Numbered from the stretch's first letter, positions 22,447 through 32,685 are shown. The stretch: DNA of 64,000 nt from Euborellia annulipes (GCA_023213315.1 JAKCPI010022170.1:1-64000), one strand, 5' to 3'. The notes: generated by a model from the letters alone, not told the origin. A program made the numbers and translations.

Positions 22447-22775
22447 TTATATTTCAAATTTTCTATTAGGATGTTGTTTCAATAAATGTCTTTTCAAATG
22501 TGATTTTCGTTTCGATCGATACGGGCAATTTGGACATTGGAATTTAGGCTCAACTCCACACTCGTATGTTAGATGTCGATTCAGAAGATATTTGTACTTG
22601 TAACTTCTATTACATTGGGCACAATGAAATGTGTTGATGGCGTCCTTCGGAGTCAAGTGCTCGTTTCGGATGTGTCTTGGTATGCTTTGTTTATAAACAC
22701 CTGAGCAAAAGAATCGTTCAGCTAGGGAAGTATTCTGATTGGTCGAACAATCCAAAGAGACCTGATTATACGAAG
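22447..22775 (-). CDS. lola: lola-type alternative 3' exon E3 with broken first finger
   Basis: 108 residues, acceptor GGTTTCCAG, split codon ends CT; leader SYNQVSLDCSTNQNTSLAER. F1 has lost the segment carrying its second zinc cysteine: where sisters read FCPHCNYSCVYK this exon reads FFCSGVYK, an in-frame loss, so F1 cannot bind zinc normally although HIRNEH remains. F2 CAQCNRSY...HLTYEC and F3 CPNCPYRS...HLLKQH are intact. Contacts: F2 Y-Y-L-R, F3 R-S-H-R. It is a working two-finger isoform if expressed. The tail PNRKFEI is shared with E4. Confidence 0.85.
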
Positions 22776-22919
22776 CTGGAAACCAAAGAAAATAATTAAA
22801 AAAAAAAGATTAATATTTTGAAAGTAATTTGTTAGTATCAGTGTAGACAAATATTAATAGTTTTTTGTGCCTGTTGGACATTTCATATATAAATTCTTTA
22901 ATATAGGCCTAATTAAATG

Positions 22920-23060
22920 GCCCGCGGGCCTTGGTGTAGTGGTAAGAATGCTAGCCATTTGTACCAAGGGTTGCAGGCTCGCATTCCGTCCTATGTGGCA
23001 AAAATTTATTTAAATTGAATCATCCCTATGTGGAGTCGGTAAAATTAATTTATAAAAAAA
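22920..23060 (+). mobile_element. tRNA-derived SINE, third family
   Basis: GGGCCTTGGTGTAGTGGTAAG (A box) and TTGCAGGCTCGCATTCC (B box-like), with a different body (CCTATGTGGAGTCGG) from the main SINE family. Not credible as a tRNA gene because the acceptor stem does not close. Confidence 0.45.
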
Positions 23061-23424
23061 TGAGACCGAGAGAAAGCAAGTCGACCCGTCTCACGGCCTG
23101 ACACTTGATATGAAAAAGGGGAAAAAAAGGCTGACAAAATGGAAAGGAAGACATGCCAGCCTTAGCTCGGGTAACTCGTGGTCGCCATCCACGTACTCAC
23201 TAGAAGTGAGCCCCTGAGTGTATTGCGATACTAACAACACATTAAATATTACACGATCTATTATTCTCAAAATACAATGAATATTAATAGTGAAAGTGAA
23301 CACACGGGCAAGTACATCAAATAACAGATTTTTACAGGATATTAACACAAATGGGTGAAGGAATGAAAGGGGAAGAACTAAAACAAATTATTTTCCCAAG
23401 TGTGATGTAATAAATGTTAATTGT

Positions 23425-23505
23425 ACAGTATTATTGTTATTATCGGTGGCAAAAATGGCTTGTGGCCTGATGCCTTTTGTAAATAAATAAATAAATATTA
23501 TTGTT
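23425..23505 (+). mobile_element. LINE-like 3' end fragment
   Basis: GTGGCAAAAATGGCTTGTGGCC then TTTTGTAAATAAATAAATAAA, the pattern of the 2330-2612 tail. Confidence 0.4.
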
Positions 23506-24131
23506 AGAGGTTTTTTTCTTCTTTTTTATTTCCAGAAGGACTTCTCCGTGCTTCTTTTGTTATATGCTTTTGAATTGTTTTTATTACAATGGGAAGAAAG
23601 GGACTGGAGCCTTCCCGGGGACAGCAACCAGGTAAAATAAAAAGCTTTATATTGATTGAAGCTTGATGTGTGATGCCGAGGGAATTATAGACCGAAACTC
23701 CTCTACTACGCTGATTTTTCGGCAAGGGTGTAGGAAGGGGAAAAAACAAAAACAAATTTTTTTATTTTCTAAATAAGTTTAATTCCAAATATTTCGAAGG
23801 CACAAAGGCTCTTCAGAGGAAGCTGAAACAATCATAATGTTAACAAAAGTAATTTTTATAATAGTTTAACATAAAGGGCGTTGTTTTGTCTCATTTTGCA
23901 CACCCTAACGCTAACATTACAAAATAACAGCCAAGGATTTTTTGCATCGAGAAAGCTATTAACTCTAGTGAGCATTTTAATTTGATAATTTCAATACAAT
24001 TTCATTTATTCTTTGTTTTTTCAATTTAAATATATTAATATAAATAAATAGTTTAAATCTATGTATTTAAATCCTAATTTATATAAAAAATTTAATTCAA
24101 TCCTAAATAAATTTTTAAACTATTTTTTTTT

Positions 24132-24378
24132 GCCCTCGGACTTGATGTAGTTGGTAGCGCGCCAGCCTTATATACCAAGGGTCAAGGGTTCGGACCCCAG
24201 GCAGTCCGATGATTTGATTTAAACCATTTGGATACCAAATAGCTTAAATAAGAATGTCTGGACCCCCAATTGATATATTTACAAATAACGGGTATCGTCA
24301 AAGTCTTAAATGGCCTATGGTGCCGAAAAGACTGTGCATGTGTGTGTGAATAGGAAAAAATTGCGTGTCAAAAAAAAA
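24132..24378 (+). mobile_element. tRNA-derived SINE, full length
   Basis: Head CTTGATGTAGTTGG and GGGTTCGGACCCC, palindromic body, TCTTAAATGGCCTATGGTGCC, GTGTGTGTGAATAGGAAAAAATT tail. In the intron between E3 and E4. Confidence 0.75.
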
Positions 24379-24638
24379 AATACTATTTTCTTATATTAAT
24401 ATATTTAAAATGAAAAAATAAAGAATAAATGAAATTGAATTTAACGTTCCTTTTATAGTCAAGCAATTTGTTGAAATAACATAGTAAGTATAATTGTTGA
24501 AAGATTGTAAAATCTTATAGGTATGCAAAATCTTGAAGGTATTTTTTTTTTCTTTCAATATTTGAAGTTAAATATATAAAATATTAATATTTAGCCTCGT
24601 GACAAAATTTAAGGTCACATATATGGATATATTTCCAA

Positions 24639-24747
24639 GAGGATAAGTGTAGGCTAGTTTCTTGGCAATGAGAAAAATAACTTTTCGGGGGAAAAACTCT
24701 AAAAAGTTATTTTCTCATTGTCAAGAAACTAGCCTACACTTATCCTC
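24639..24747. repeat. 109-bp hairpin
   Basis: GAGGATAAGTGTAGGCTAG...AAAAATAACTTTT and its inverse form arms of about 47 bp around a short centre near 24690-24704. One or two mismatches only. Confidence 0.8.
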
Positions 24748-24766
24748 ATTTATACTACTCGCCACG

Positions 24767-25027
24767 CAAGGGCGAATACAGGGGGAGGGGGGCAATAACC
24801 CCCCCCCCAAGATTTGAGATAAATAATTTTTTTTTGGGAAGCAATTTAATTTTTAATGTAAAATTTTAAAAATTAATACCTACAAATTTGTTTTGTTTAT
24901 ATATTCTGGTAAACAAGTACAGAATGCGCCTTTAAATTACCACAAAAAAAAAATTGTGTGCTGTGCGACCAGTCACACCAGATTATTTACCCCCTCCCTC
25001 CCGAGAAACTCCTCTGGCCAGCCCTTG
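24767..25027. mobile_element. hAT-type MITE with perfect 8-bp TSD
   Basis: Ends CAAGGGCGAATAC and CCAGCCCTTG; exact duplication TCGCCACG at 24759-24766 and 25028-25035. The interior carries a C-run and, near 24955, GTGTGCTGTGCGACCAGTC from the R1 hairpin. Related to 34216-34460. Inserted 26 bases beyond the E4 stop. Confidence 0.85.
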
Positions 25028-25052
25028 TCGCCACGCAACAACGTTTCGTAAA

Positions 25053-25393
25053 TTATATTTCAAATTTTCTATTAGGATGTTGTCTCAATAAATGTTTTTT
25101 CAAATTTGACTTTTGTTTCGACCGATGCGGGCAAATTGGACAGTGAAATTGAGGCTCAACTCCACACTCGTATCGTAGATGTCGAATCAGATCATCTTTG
25201 TACTTGTATCTTCGATTACATTGTGAACACTGAAAGGTGTTGATGGCGTCTTTAAGAGTATGCATATTACTGATGTGTCTGTATATGCTGCTTTTATAAA
25301 CACATGAAAAACTACAATGCGGGCAAAAGTATCGTCCTGGGAGGGAGGTGTTCTGATTGGTCGACCGATCCAGATAGAATTCATTTAACGAAA
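25053..25393 (-). CDS. lola: lola-type alternative 3' exon E4
   Basis: 112 residues from a TTTTCTAG acceptor (TT completes the split codon). F-class leader SLNEFYLDRSTNQNTSLPGR. F1 CPHCSFSC...HISNMH, F2 CSQCNRRY...HLRYEC, F3 CPICPHRS...HLLRQH. The reading frame is continuous from the acceptor; a start methionine inside it is irrelevant for a spliced exon. Contacts: F1 Y-S-S-R, F2 Y-D-D-R, F3 Q-S-N-K. The first part of its sister copy survives as the stub at 27523-27568. F1 is nearly the same as in E5. Confidence 0.9.
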
Positions 25394-25540
25394 CTAGAAA
25401 ACAAAAAAAGAAAAAAAAAACAGATTAATTTCTTCTCCAGAAATAGTTAGTGGAAAGGTTGTGAATTGTAATGTAATATTATTTCTTGTGTCGTATATTC
25501 AAAGAAAACAAATGAAAAAAAATTTTTTTTTTTCCTCAAG

Positions 25541-25546
25541 TTTATT
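25541..25546 (-). terminator. AATAAA polyadenylation signal, E5 side
   Basis: AATAAA in TTTCAATAAACTTGAGG on the minus strand, about 317 bases beyond the E5 stop. Confidence 0.5.
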
Positions 25547-25862
25547 GAAAGAAATAATTTGAAAACATTTGTCATTAAACAGTCTCAAAAGTGGTGCCAC
25601 TACTATTTCAAAAAACAAAAAAAAGGCTTCGTCTGCCCAAAAAAGCTTGAATCTCTGTTTTAAAATTTACTATTATATAAAAAATTAGCCTGTTATAATA
25701 TAAGGTATTGGTAAAATAATTATTATAATTATCTTAGAGATATAAAAAATAATTCATTGAATGATTTAAGTAGAGCCCACTGAGCCATATACATGTATAT
25801 ATTATATTAAAACTGAATAGATGAGGGATTTTTTTAAATTATTTTAATAATCAAAATTAAAT

Positions 25863-26188
25863 TTAAACATTTTTTTTATAATGTTGTGCCAATACATGGG
25901 TTTTCACACTCGACTTTCGTTTCGACCGATACGGACAAATTGGACATTGGAATTGAGGCTCAACTCCACACTCGTATCGTAGATGTCGAACCAGATGACC
26001 TTTGTTCTTGTATCTTCGATTGCATTGTGAACACTGAAAGTTGTTGATTGGAGTATGCATATTACTGATGTGTCTGTATATGCTGCTTTTATTGGCACAT
26101 GAAAAACTACAATGCGGACAGAAGTATCGTCCTGGGAGGGAGGTGTTCTGATTGGTCGACCGATCCAGAGAGAATTGATTAAACGAAA
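25863..26188 (-). CDS. lola: lola-type alternative 3' exon E5
   Basis: 107 residues, the shortest intact three-finger exon. Acceptor TTTTCTAG, leader SFNQFSLDRSTNQNTSLPGR (F-class). F1 CPHCSFSC...HISNMH, F2 CSQCNRRY...HLRYEC, F3 CPICPYRS...HVLAQH. The F1-F2 linker is shortened to TPINNFQC, missing part of the usual LTPKDAINTFQC. Contacts: F1 N-S-S-R, F2 N-G-H-R, F3 R-S-S-T. Paralogue of E7 by block duplication, as shown by the shared tail (HVLAxH) and shared flanking introns. Confidence 0.9.
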
Positions 26189-26321
26189 CTAGAAAACAAA
26201 AAAGAAACAAAAAGAGATTAATTTCTTGTGGCAGAAATAGTCGAAAGGTTGTGAATTGTAAAAAAAAAAACAACAAACTCTAAATGTTGTTTATAATCAA
26301 ATAAATTTGTTTATGTGGATT

Positions 26322-26450
26322 GTTTATAAAACCAAATGGCTTAAACAATTGTATTGTTAAAGTCTTATATGGCCTGAGCTGCCGAAAAGATTGTGTGGAT
26401 GTGTGTATGAGTGTGAGTGTGAAGAAGAAAAAAGTGTGAGGGTTAAAAAA
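26322..26450 (+). mobile_element. SINE 3' part
   Basis: ACCAAATGGCTTAAAC, GTCTTATATGGCCTGAGCTG and GTGTGAGTGTGAAGAAG identify the SINE body and tail; the tRNA head is gone. The equivalent position in the duplicated block holds the copy at 28496-28660. Confidence 0.55.
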
Positions 26451-26772
26451 AAATCCTGAATAATTAAAACCAACATGGATTTCAATATTTATTTTAATAT
26501 TATCTCATACAAACATTCAAGAAGAAATAAATAACAAAATAGGAAAAAAAACTTTTTGTAGTATTTTTTATCTTAAATTTAATGCAATGTATAAGTATCT
26601 TATAATATAAGATATTAGTATAATAATGATTATAATTATTTTTTATTGTTAATAAATAATATAATCATACTAGAAAAATAATTCATAGAATGATCAAATA
26701 AGATGCATTTTTTCTCAAAGTTTTTTTAGTTACTTTAAAATATATCAACGGTCAATATAACATATATAGACA

Positions 26773-27116
26773 TTATATTTCAACTTTTACATTAGGATGT
26801 TGTTTAAATAAATGAGTTTTCAAATTTGCCTTATGTTTGGACCGATGCGGGCAAATTGGACATTGGAATTGAGGCTCAACTCCACACTCGTATCGTAGAT
26901 GTCGAATCAGAAGAGCTTTATTCTTGTAACTTCGACCGCATTGTGTACACACAAAAGAGTTAATGGCGTTTTTTGGAGACATGTGCTCATCACGGATGTG
27001 ACTTTTCATGCTGTGTTTATAAACACAGGAATAATTACATTGGGGGCAAAAGAATCGTCCCGAATGGTAAGCGTTTTGCTGGGTCGAAGTATCCAGAGTG
27101 ACCTGATTATATGGAG
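26773..27116 (-). CDS. lola: lola-type alternative 3' exon E6
   Basis: 113 residues; acceptor GGTTTCCAG, split codon ends CT. N-class leader PYNQVTLDTSTQQNAYHSGR. F1 CPQCNYSC...HIRDEH, F2 CTQCGRSY...HLRYEC, F3 CPICPHRS...HLFKQH. Contacts: F1 Y-H-S-S, F2 N-A-L-R, F3 H-A-N-T. Near-copy of E8: F2 is the same, while F1 and F3 differ at contact positions. The tail PNVKVEI is shared with E8. Confidence 0.9.
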
Positions 27117-27169
27117 CTGGAAACCAAAAAAGAAAAAAAAAAGATTAATGTTCTGAAATACTCTAATTT

Positions 27170-27440
27170 AAATTTTTTTATAAGTAATTTCTTTTAAAGA
27201 CTGGATAAGTGAAAAAACCGATTCCGAAATTTCCATTAAGCTAGCGAGTTAATTCAGCAATACTTGAATTATGAAAATCTAGAATGAACCCTAAAAATGT
27301 ATTAATAGTGAAAGTGAGCACACTTACTTAATAGATGATTTTTACAGGATATTAATTAACACCAATGGGTAGAGGATTGACAGGGAAAGTCCACGTTTGC
27401 AGCAAATTATTTTCTCAAGTGCAATTTAATGTATAATTAG
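27170..27440 (-). repeat. N-class upstream intron module
   Basis: TCTTTTAAAGACTGGATAAG, TTTCCATTAAGCTAGCGAG and CAAATTATTTTCTCAAGTGC in the same order as at 29440-29710. Ends close to the duplication junction at 27.52 kb. Confidence 0.65.
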
Positions 27441-27522
27441 TGGTGGGTATTCAAAGCAAGCTGAATTTTCTTTTTTTTTATTTGCCCTCTAATGGACCTT
27501 TTTTTTTTTCTTACAAACAACA

Positions 27523-27568
27523 ATGTTCTGATTGGTCGACCGATCCAGATAGAATTGATTTAACGAAA
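27523..27568 (-). pseudogene. lola: 5' stub of a lola-type F-class exon at a duplication junction
   Basis: Starts at a normal TTTTCTAG acceptor and encodes SLNQFYLDRSTNQN, then leaves homology in the middle of the conserved NQNTS motif. The frame runs on through low-complexity KKKK sequence to a TAG near 27491. No zinc finger. The upstream intron (27569-27960) matches that of E4 (25394-25800) closely, so this is the truncated second copy of E4. Confidence 0.75.
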
Positions 27569-27717
27569 CTAGAAAACAAAAAAGAAAAAAAAAACAGATT
27601 AATTTCTTCTTCAGAAATAGTTAGTGGAAAGGTTGAGAATTGTAATGTAATTGTAATATTATTTCTTCTGTCGTACATTCAAGGAAAACAAATGAAAAAA
27701 AAAATTTTTTTCTTAAG

Positions 27718-27723
27718 TTTATT
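27718..27723 (-). terminator. AATAAA polyadenylation signal, E7 side
   Basis: AATAAA in TCTTTTAATAAACTTAAGA on the minus strand, about 314 bases beyond the E7 stop, at the same place as the E5 signal. Confidence 0.5.
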
Positions 27724-28036
27724 AAAAGAAATAATTTGAAAACACTTGTCATTAAACAGTCTCAAAAGTGGTGCTACTACAATTTCAAAAAACGAAAAAA
27801 AAGGCTTCGCCTGCCCCAAAAGGTTTGAGAATCTCTATTTTAAATTTCACTATTATATAAAAAATTATAATATAAGATATTAGTAATATAATGATTTTTT
27901 CTTCTCAAAAATATAAAAAATAATTCATGGAATGATTTAAAGTAGAGCCCACTGAGCCAAATATATTTGTTTTAAAACTGAATCATTGTGTGATTTTTTA
28001 AAATCACTTTAATAATCACAAGTATAGAAATTAAAT

Positions 28037-28374
28037 TTAAGCATTTTTATTATTATGTTTTGCCAATACATGGCTTTTCATATTTGAGTTTCGTTTCGAC
28101 CTATACGGGCAAATTGGACATTGGAATTGAGGCTCAACTCCACACTCGTATCGTAGATGTCGAACCAGTTGACCTTTGTTCTTGTATCTTCGATCGCATT
28201 GTAAACACTGAAAGGTGTTGATGGCGTCTTTCGAAGTCTTGTGCATAAGACTGATGTGTCTCTGGATCATCTTTTTATAAATACATGAAAAGCTACAATG
28301 CGGGCAAAAGTATCGTTCAAGGAGAGAGGTGTCTTGATTGGTCGACCGATCCAGAGAGAATTGATTAAAGGAAA
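28037..28374 (-). CDS. lola: lola-type alternative 3' exon E7
   Basis: 111 residues; acceptor TTTTCTAG; leader SFNQFSLDRSTNQDTSLLER (F-class). F1 CPHCSFSC...HISLMH, F2 CLQCDRRY...HLRYEC, F3 CPICPYRS...HVLAKH. Contacts: F1 Y-K-M-R, F2 N-G-Q-R, F3 R-S-N-S. Sister of E5. Unlike E5 it keeps the full F1-F2 linker with KDAINTFQC. Contact positions of all three fingers have diverged from E5 while flanking introns remain very similar. Confidence 0.9.
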
Positions 28375-28495
28375 CTAGAAAACAAAAAAACAAAAAACAA
28401 AAATAGAGATTAATATTTCTTCTACAGAAATAGTCGAAAGGTTGTGAGCATGACCGGGTCTAAATGGCCTCCGATGTCGAAAAAGACTTTAAATA

Positions 28496-28660
28496 AAATT
28501 AATTCGGTTGGATACCAGATGGCTTAAATAGAAATGCCTGAACCCCCAATAGATATATTCATTACAACGGTTATCGTAAAAGTCTTATATGGCCTAAGTT
28601 GCCGAAAAGACTGTATGAATGTGAGTGTAAGTGTGAATAAGAAAAAAGTGTGAATGTTAA
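28496..28660 (+). mobile_element. SINE 3' part, duplicated position
   Basis: TTGGATACCAGATGGCTTAA, CCTGAACCCCCAATAGATAT, GGCCTAAGTTGCCGAAAAG and GAGTGTAAGTGTGAATAAG. Lies between E7 and E8 as 26322-26450 lies between E5 and E6, so insertion predates the block duplication. Confidence 0.6.
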
Positions 28661-29048
28661 AAAAAAATAAATAAATAAATTCGGATAAGAATATATATTT
28701 TAATATTATTATCTCATACATAAAGAAGAAATAAATAACAAAATCAGAAAAAAAACTTTTTGTTCTATTTTATTTTTTTTAAATTTATTTTAATGTTTGT
28801 GTCTTATGTATAAGTATCTTATAATATAAGATATTAGTATAATAATAATTATAATTATTTTTTATTAAATGCTTTTGTTCTTATAAATATTAAATTTATC
28901 TTTATAAAAAAAATAATTCATGGAATAATAAAATAATAGGTATTTTTTCATTTCAATTTCATTCAATTTAAAATCAAAGTGTGATCTTTCCAAATTTTTT
29001 TTTCGTTACTTTAAAATATATCAACGGTTAATATAACATATATAGACA

Positions 29049-29392
29049 TTATATTTCAACTTTTACATTAGGATGTTGTTTAAATAAATGAGTTTTCAAA
29101 TTTGACTTTTGTTTCGACCGATGTGGGCAAATTGGACATTGGAATTGAGGCTCAACTCCACACTCGTATCGTAGATGTCGAATCAGAAGAGCTTTATTCT
29201 TGTAACTTCGACCGCATTGTGTACACACAAAAGAGTTGATGGCGTTTTTTGGAGTCATATGCACGTCACGGATGTGTCTTTTCATGCTGTTTTTATAAAT
29301 ACACGAATAATTACATTGGGGGCAAAAAAATCGTCCCGAAAGGTAAGAGTATTGCTGGTTCGAAGAATCCTGAGAGATCTGATTATATGGAG
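29049..29392 (-). CDS. lola: lola-type alternative 3' exon E8
   Basis: 113 residues; acceptor GGTTTCCAG; split codon ends CT; leader PYNQISQDSSNQQYSYLSGR (N-class). F1 CPQCNYSC...HIRDVH, F2 CTQCGRSY...HLRYEC, F3 CPICPHRS...HLFKQH. Contacts: F1 Y-N-S-R, F2 N-A-L-R, F3 Q-S-N-T. Sister of E6; differences cluster in the leader and at F1/F3 contacts. Confidence 0.9.
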
Positions 29393-29439
29393 CTGGAAAC
29401 CAAAAAAGAAATACAAAGATATTAATATTCTGAAATATA

Positions 29440-29710
29440 CTTTTTTAGATTTTTTATCTTCTAAAGACTGTATGAGTGAAAAAATGCCGCTCACGGAGTT
29501 CAAAATTTAGCTAGTGATTCTACTCATAAAGACTTTAATTATTAAAATCTAGAATGAATGCTAAAATTGTATTAATAGTGAGAGTGAACACACTTAAAAG
29601 TACCTTTAATAGAAGATTATTTTTACAGGATACTAACTCCAATGGATAGAGGAATGACAGGAAAAGTCTCGGTTTGCAGCAAATTATTTTCTCAAGTGCA
29701 ATTTAATGTA
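29440..29710 (-). repeat. N-class upstream intron module
   Basis: Close match to 27170-27440: AAGACTGTATGAGTG, GAGAGTGAACACACTT and CAAATTATTTTCTCAAGTGC. Supports a single block duplication covering E4'-E5-E6 and stub-E7-E8. Confidence 0.65.
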
Positions 29711-29920
29711 TTACTGGTGGAGGGTATTCAAAGCAAGCTGGATTTTCTTTTCTTTTCTTTTCCCTTTTTTTTTGCAATAAAATAAATAAACATTTGAATT
29801 TTTTGATTATCATTCTGCAGAAATAGAAGTCAAAATGTGAATTGTAATAAACTCATAGAAAGCGACCTTTTCCTAAATAAAATAAAAAAATGAAAAAAAA
29901 AAAATTCTTTTTTTCTGAAG

Positions 29921-29926
29921 TTTATT
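29921..29926 (-). terminator. AATAAA polyadenylation signal, E9 side
   Basis: AATAAA on the minus strand about 915 bases beyond the E9 stop; subtracting the 543-bp hAT insertion at 30254-30796 restores a spacing of about 370. Confidence 0.4.
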
Positions 29927-30253
29927 GAAAGCAATAATTTGAAAACATTTCTCTTTAAACATGGGTTTCATAAATCACAACTACAGAAATAACATTTTTT
30001 AACATTCCTATGGAATCAATCAATTTGTTAAAATAACAGTAAAAAACAATGTTAATACTGTTATAGGTATGCAAAATCTTTAAGGTATTTCAATATGTGA
30101 ATCTATGAATATAAAATATTTAGATTCGTGAGATAAGAATTGTTTTGTTTTTGAAAAAAAAGTTTATTTTTTATTTTTTTGAAACTGAATAATAATTGAG
30201 TCAATTTTAGAATCGAAAGGTAATATCTCTAAATTTTTTTTATTATTTTAAAA

Positions 30254-30796
30254 CAGTAGTTCTGAAACTTTATACAGACTGGACGCACTTTTAATAATAC
30301 AGAAATTTGCTGGTGCACTGTGTGTTAAATACGGTATATAGAAAAAGACGCATTTATTAATAACATGATTTAATGAGAAACACTTCTAAAAAAAAAAAAG
30401 CGTGTGCCCAAGGGGCTTGGAGTAGTTGGTAGCGTGCCTACCTTCTATACCGAACGTCTCGGGTTCGGACCCCAGGCAGTCCGATAATTTTATTTAAGGC
30501 ATTTGGATACCAAATGACTTAAATAAAAATGCCTGGACCCCACAATTGATATATTAAACATACTGATTATCGTAAAAAGTCTTAAATGGCCTCAGTTGCC
30601 GAAAAGACTGTGTGAATGTGAGTGTGAAAGAGAAAAAAGTGTGAATGTTTAAAAAAAAAAAAAAAAAAGCGTGTTTTTTTATAGTAACTTATAAATTTAG
30701 TCTTCATATCCGGATAGGTTTTCTAAGGGGCGCTCCTGAAAAATCTATGGGTGGAGGGGGCACCAGTGTGTCCGGCCTACGGTTTAAGAACCACTG
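30254..30796. mobile_element. hAT-type element split by a SINE
   Basis: Ends CAGTAGTTCTGAAAC and TTTAAGAACCACTG form inverted repeats; flanks TTTTAAAA and CTTTAAAA are a 7/8 target duplication. The CAGTGGTTCT-type terminus is common in hAT elements. The SINE at 30402-30650 lies inside, so the order of insertion is hAT, then SINE. Located 45 bases beyond the E9 stop. Confidence 0.7.
30402..30650 (+). mobile_element. tRNA-derived SINE, full length, nested
   Basis: Head GGGCTTGGAGTAGTTGG and GGGTTCGGACCCC, palindromic body, CTTAAATGGCCTCAGTTGCC, then GAGTGTGAAAGAGAAAAAAG and an A tract. The best-preserved copy with 24132 and 45365. Confidence 0.8.
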
Positions 30797-30840
30797 CTTT
30801 AAAAGGTATCAATCACTGCTCAATATAACATATATAAATA

Positions 30841-31184
30841 TTATATTTCGACTTTTATATTAGGATGCTGCTTCAATAAATGTTTTTTCAAATTTGACTT
30901 TTGTTTCGACCGATGCGGGCAAATTGGACATTGAAATTTAGGCTCAACTCCACACTCGTATCGTAGATGTCGCATCAGAAGATCTTTATTCTTGTATCTT
31001 CGATCGCATTGCGTACACTGAAAAGGGTTGATGGCGTCTTTCGGAGTCAAGTGCACGTCACGGATGTGTCTTTGCATACTGTGTTTATAATCACACGAAT
31101 AATTACAATGGGGGCAAAAAAATCGTTCCGGATGGTAAGAGTTTTGATAGGTCGAAGGATCCAGAGAGAACTGATTATACGAAA
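30841..31184 (-). CDS. lola: lola-type alternative 3' exon E9
   Basis: 113 residues; acceptor GGTTTCCAG; split codon ends TT; leader SYNQFSLDPSTYQNSYHPER (N-class). F1 CPHCNYSC...HIRDVH, F2 CTQCDRRY...HLRYEC, F3 CPICPHRS...HLLKQH. Contacts: F1 Y-H-S-R, F2 N-D-L-R, F3 Q-S-N-K. The tail PNIKVEI resembles E6/E8. F3 contacts equal those of E4, although E4 is F-class. Confidence 0.9.
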
Positions 31185-31765
31185 CTGGAAACCAAAGAAG
31201 AAAAAAAAGGAGATTAATATTCTGAAATAATCTTTTTTTTTTTTTAATTTTTTCAAACGTATTATCTTTTAAAGACTGGATGAGTGTAAAAATGCCGATT
31301 AGGAATTTCGAAATTCAGTTAGCGAGTCCACCCATCAAGATAATATTAATAGTGAAAGTAAAATACAAAGTATAGCACATCTAATAGAAGAATATCCTTA
31401 TAGAGGTTATTAACTCAAATAGAAGATGAAATAGAAAGACGCGGTTTGGAGCAAATTATTTTTCAATTGTGTTGTAATAATTATTAATTGTATTGTTGGC
31501 AGAGGGTATTAAAAGAAAGGTGAGTTTTCTACTTTTTTATTTGCCTCCCGATAGACGTTTTTTTTACAATAAAAAAAATAAAAACTTTGTGAATTGTATT
31601 AAAAAGAAATTATTTTCTAAAATCACATTAACTGAAGATTATCCTGAATAGTAACATTTTTATTTTAATGTATCTTGTGTCGTACATTCAAAGAAAACAA
31701 ATGAAAAAAATAATTATAATTATAAGATATTTTTCTTATATAGAATATATAAAATAATAGAATGA

Positions 31766-32103
31766 TCAAACATTTTTATTATAATGTATTGTCAATACAT
31801 GGCTTTTCAAACTTGACTTTCGTTTGGACCGATACGGACAAATTTGACATTGGAATTGAGGTTCAAGTCCACACTCGTATCGTAGATGTCGAACCAGTTG
31901 ATCTTTGTTCTTGTATCTTCGATCGCATTGCGTACACTGAAAAGTGTTAATGGCAGCTTTCGAAGTCAAGTGCATGTTACGGATGTGTCTTCGTATGCTG
32001 TGTTTATAAAGACATGAAAAACTACAATACGGGCAAAAGTATCGTTCAGGGAGAGAGATGTTCTGATTGGTCGACCGATCCAGATAGAATTGATTTAACG
32101 AAA
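31766..32103 (-). CDS. lola: lola-type alternative 3' exon E10 (chimeric context)
   Basis: 111 residues; acceptor GGTTTCTAG; leader SLNQFYLDRSTNQNISLPER (F-class). F1 CPYCSFSC...HIRNMH, F2 CTQCDRRY...HLRYEC, F3 CQICPYRS...HVLTIH. The bridge is YECGLEPQFQCQIC (V to L, P to Q). Contacts: F1 Y-H-S-R, F2 N-D-Q-R, F3 R-S-S-S. The intron just upstream (32106-32280) is the N-class module although the exon is F-class. Confidence 0.9.
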
Positions 32104-32284
32104 CTAGAAACCAAAGAAGAAAAAAAAAAGATATTAATGTTTTGAAATATTCTTTTTTAAATTTTTTTTAAATCTCTTTTAAAGACTGGATAAGGGAAAA
32201 AATACCCCTCAAGAATTTCGAAATTCCCATTAAGCTAACGAGTCCACCCAAAGCTACTTTAATTATTAAAATCTAGAATGAAAG

Positions 32285-32345
32285 CTTTTTTTTTAACATT
32301 CACACTTTTTCTCATTCACACTCACACTCACAAACACATTCATAT
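32285..32345 (-). mobile_element. SINE tail fragment
   Basis: Only the tail remains: on the minus strand GAGTGTGAGTGTGAATGAG then AAAAAGTGTGAATG. Confidence 0.45.
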
Positions 32346-32679
32346 CGATGGGCTAGAATGAAAGCTAAATATTAATAGTGAAAGAAAAATACAAACGGGC
32401 TAAAGTACATCTAATATAAGTATACAGTATATTAAATCAAGAAATGAAAGAGAAAGACGCAATTTGGAGCAAATTATTTTCTCAATTGTGATATAATAAA
32501 TATTAATATCAATTGTCATATTGATAAAGAGTAATAAAAGAAAGCTGAATTTTCTATGTTTTTATCTGTCTCTCCAACCAACTCCTGAATAGTAATACTA
32601 ATTTTAATATTATTTTAGTATTATCGCATGATTCGAACAGTAGAAGAAAACAAATGAAAAAAATTTTTTTTTTTTTAAG

Positions 32680-32685
32680 TTTATT
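32680..32685 (-). terminator. AATAAA polyadenylation signal, E11 side
   Basis: AATAAA in TTTCAATAAACTTAAAA on the minus strand, about 420 bases beyond the E11 finger-frame stop. Confidence 0.4.
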
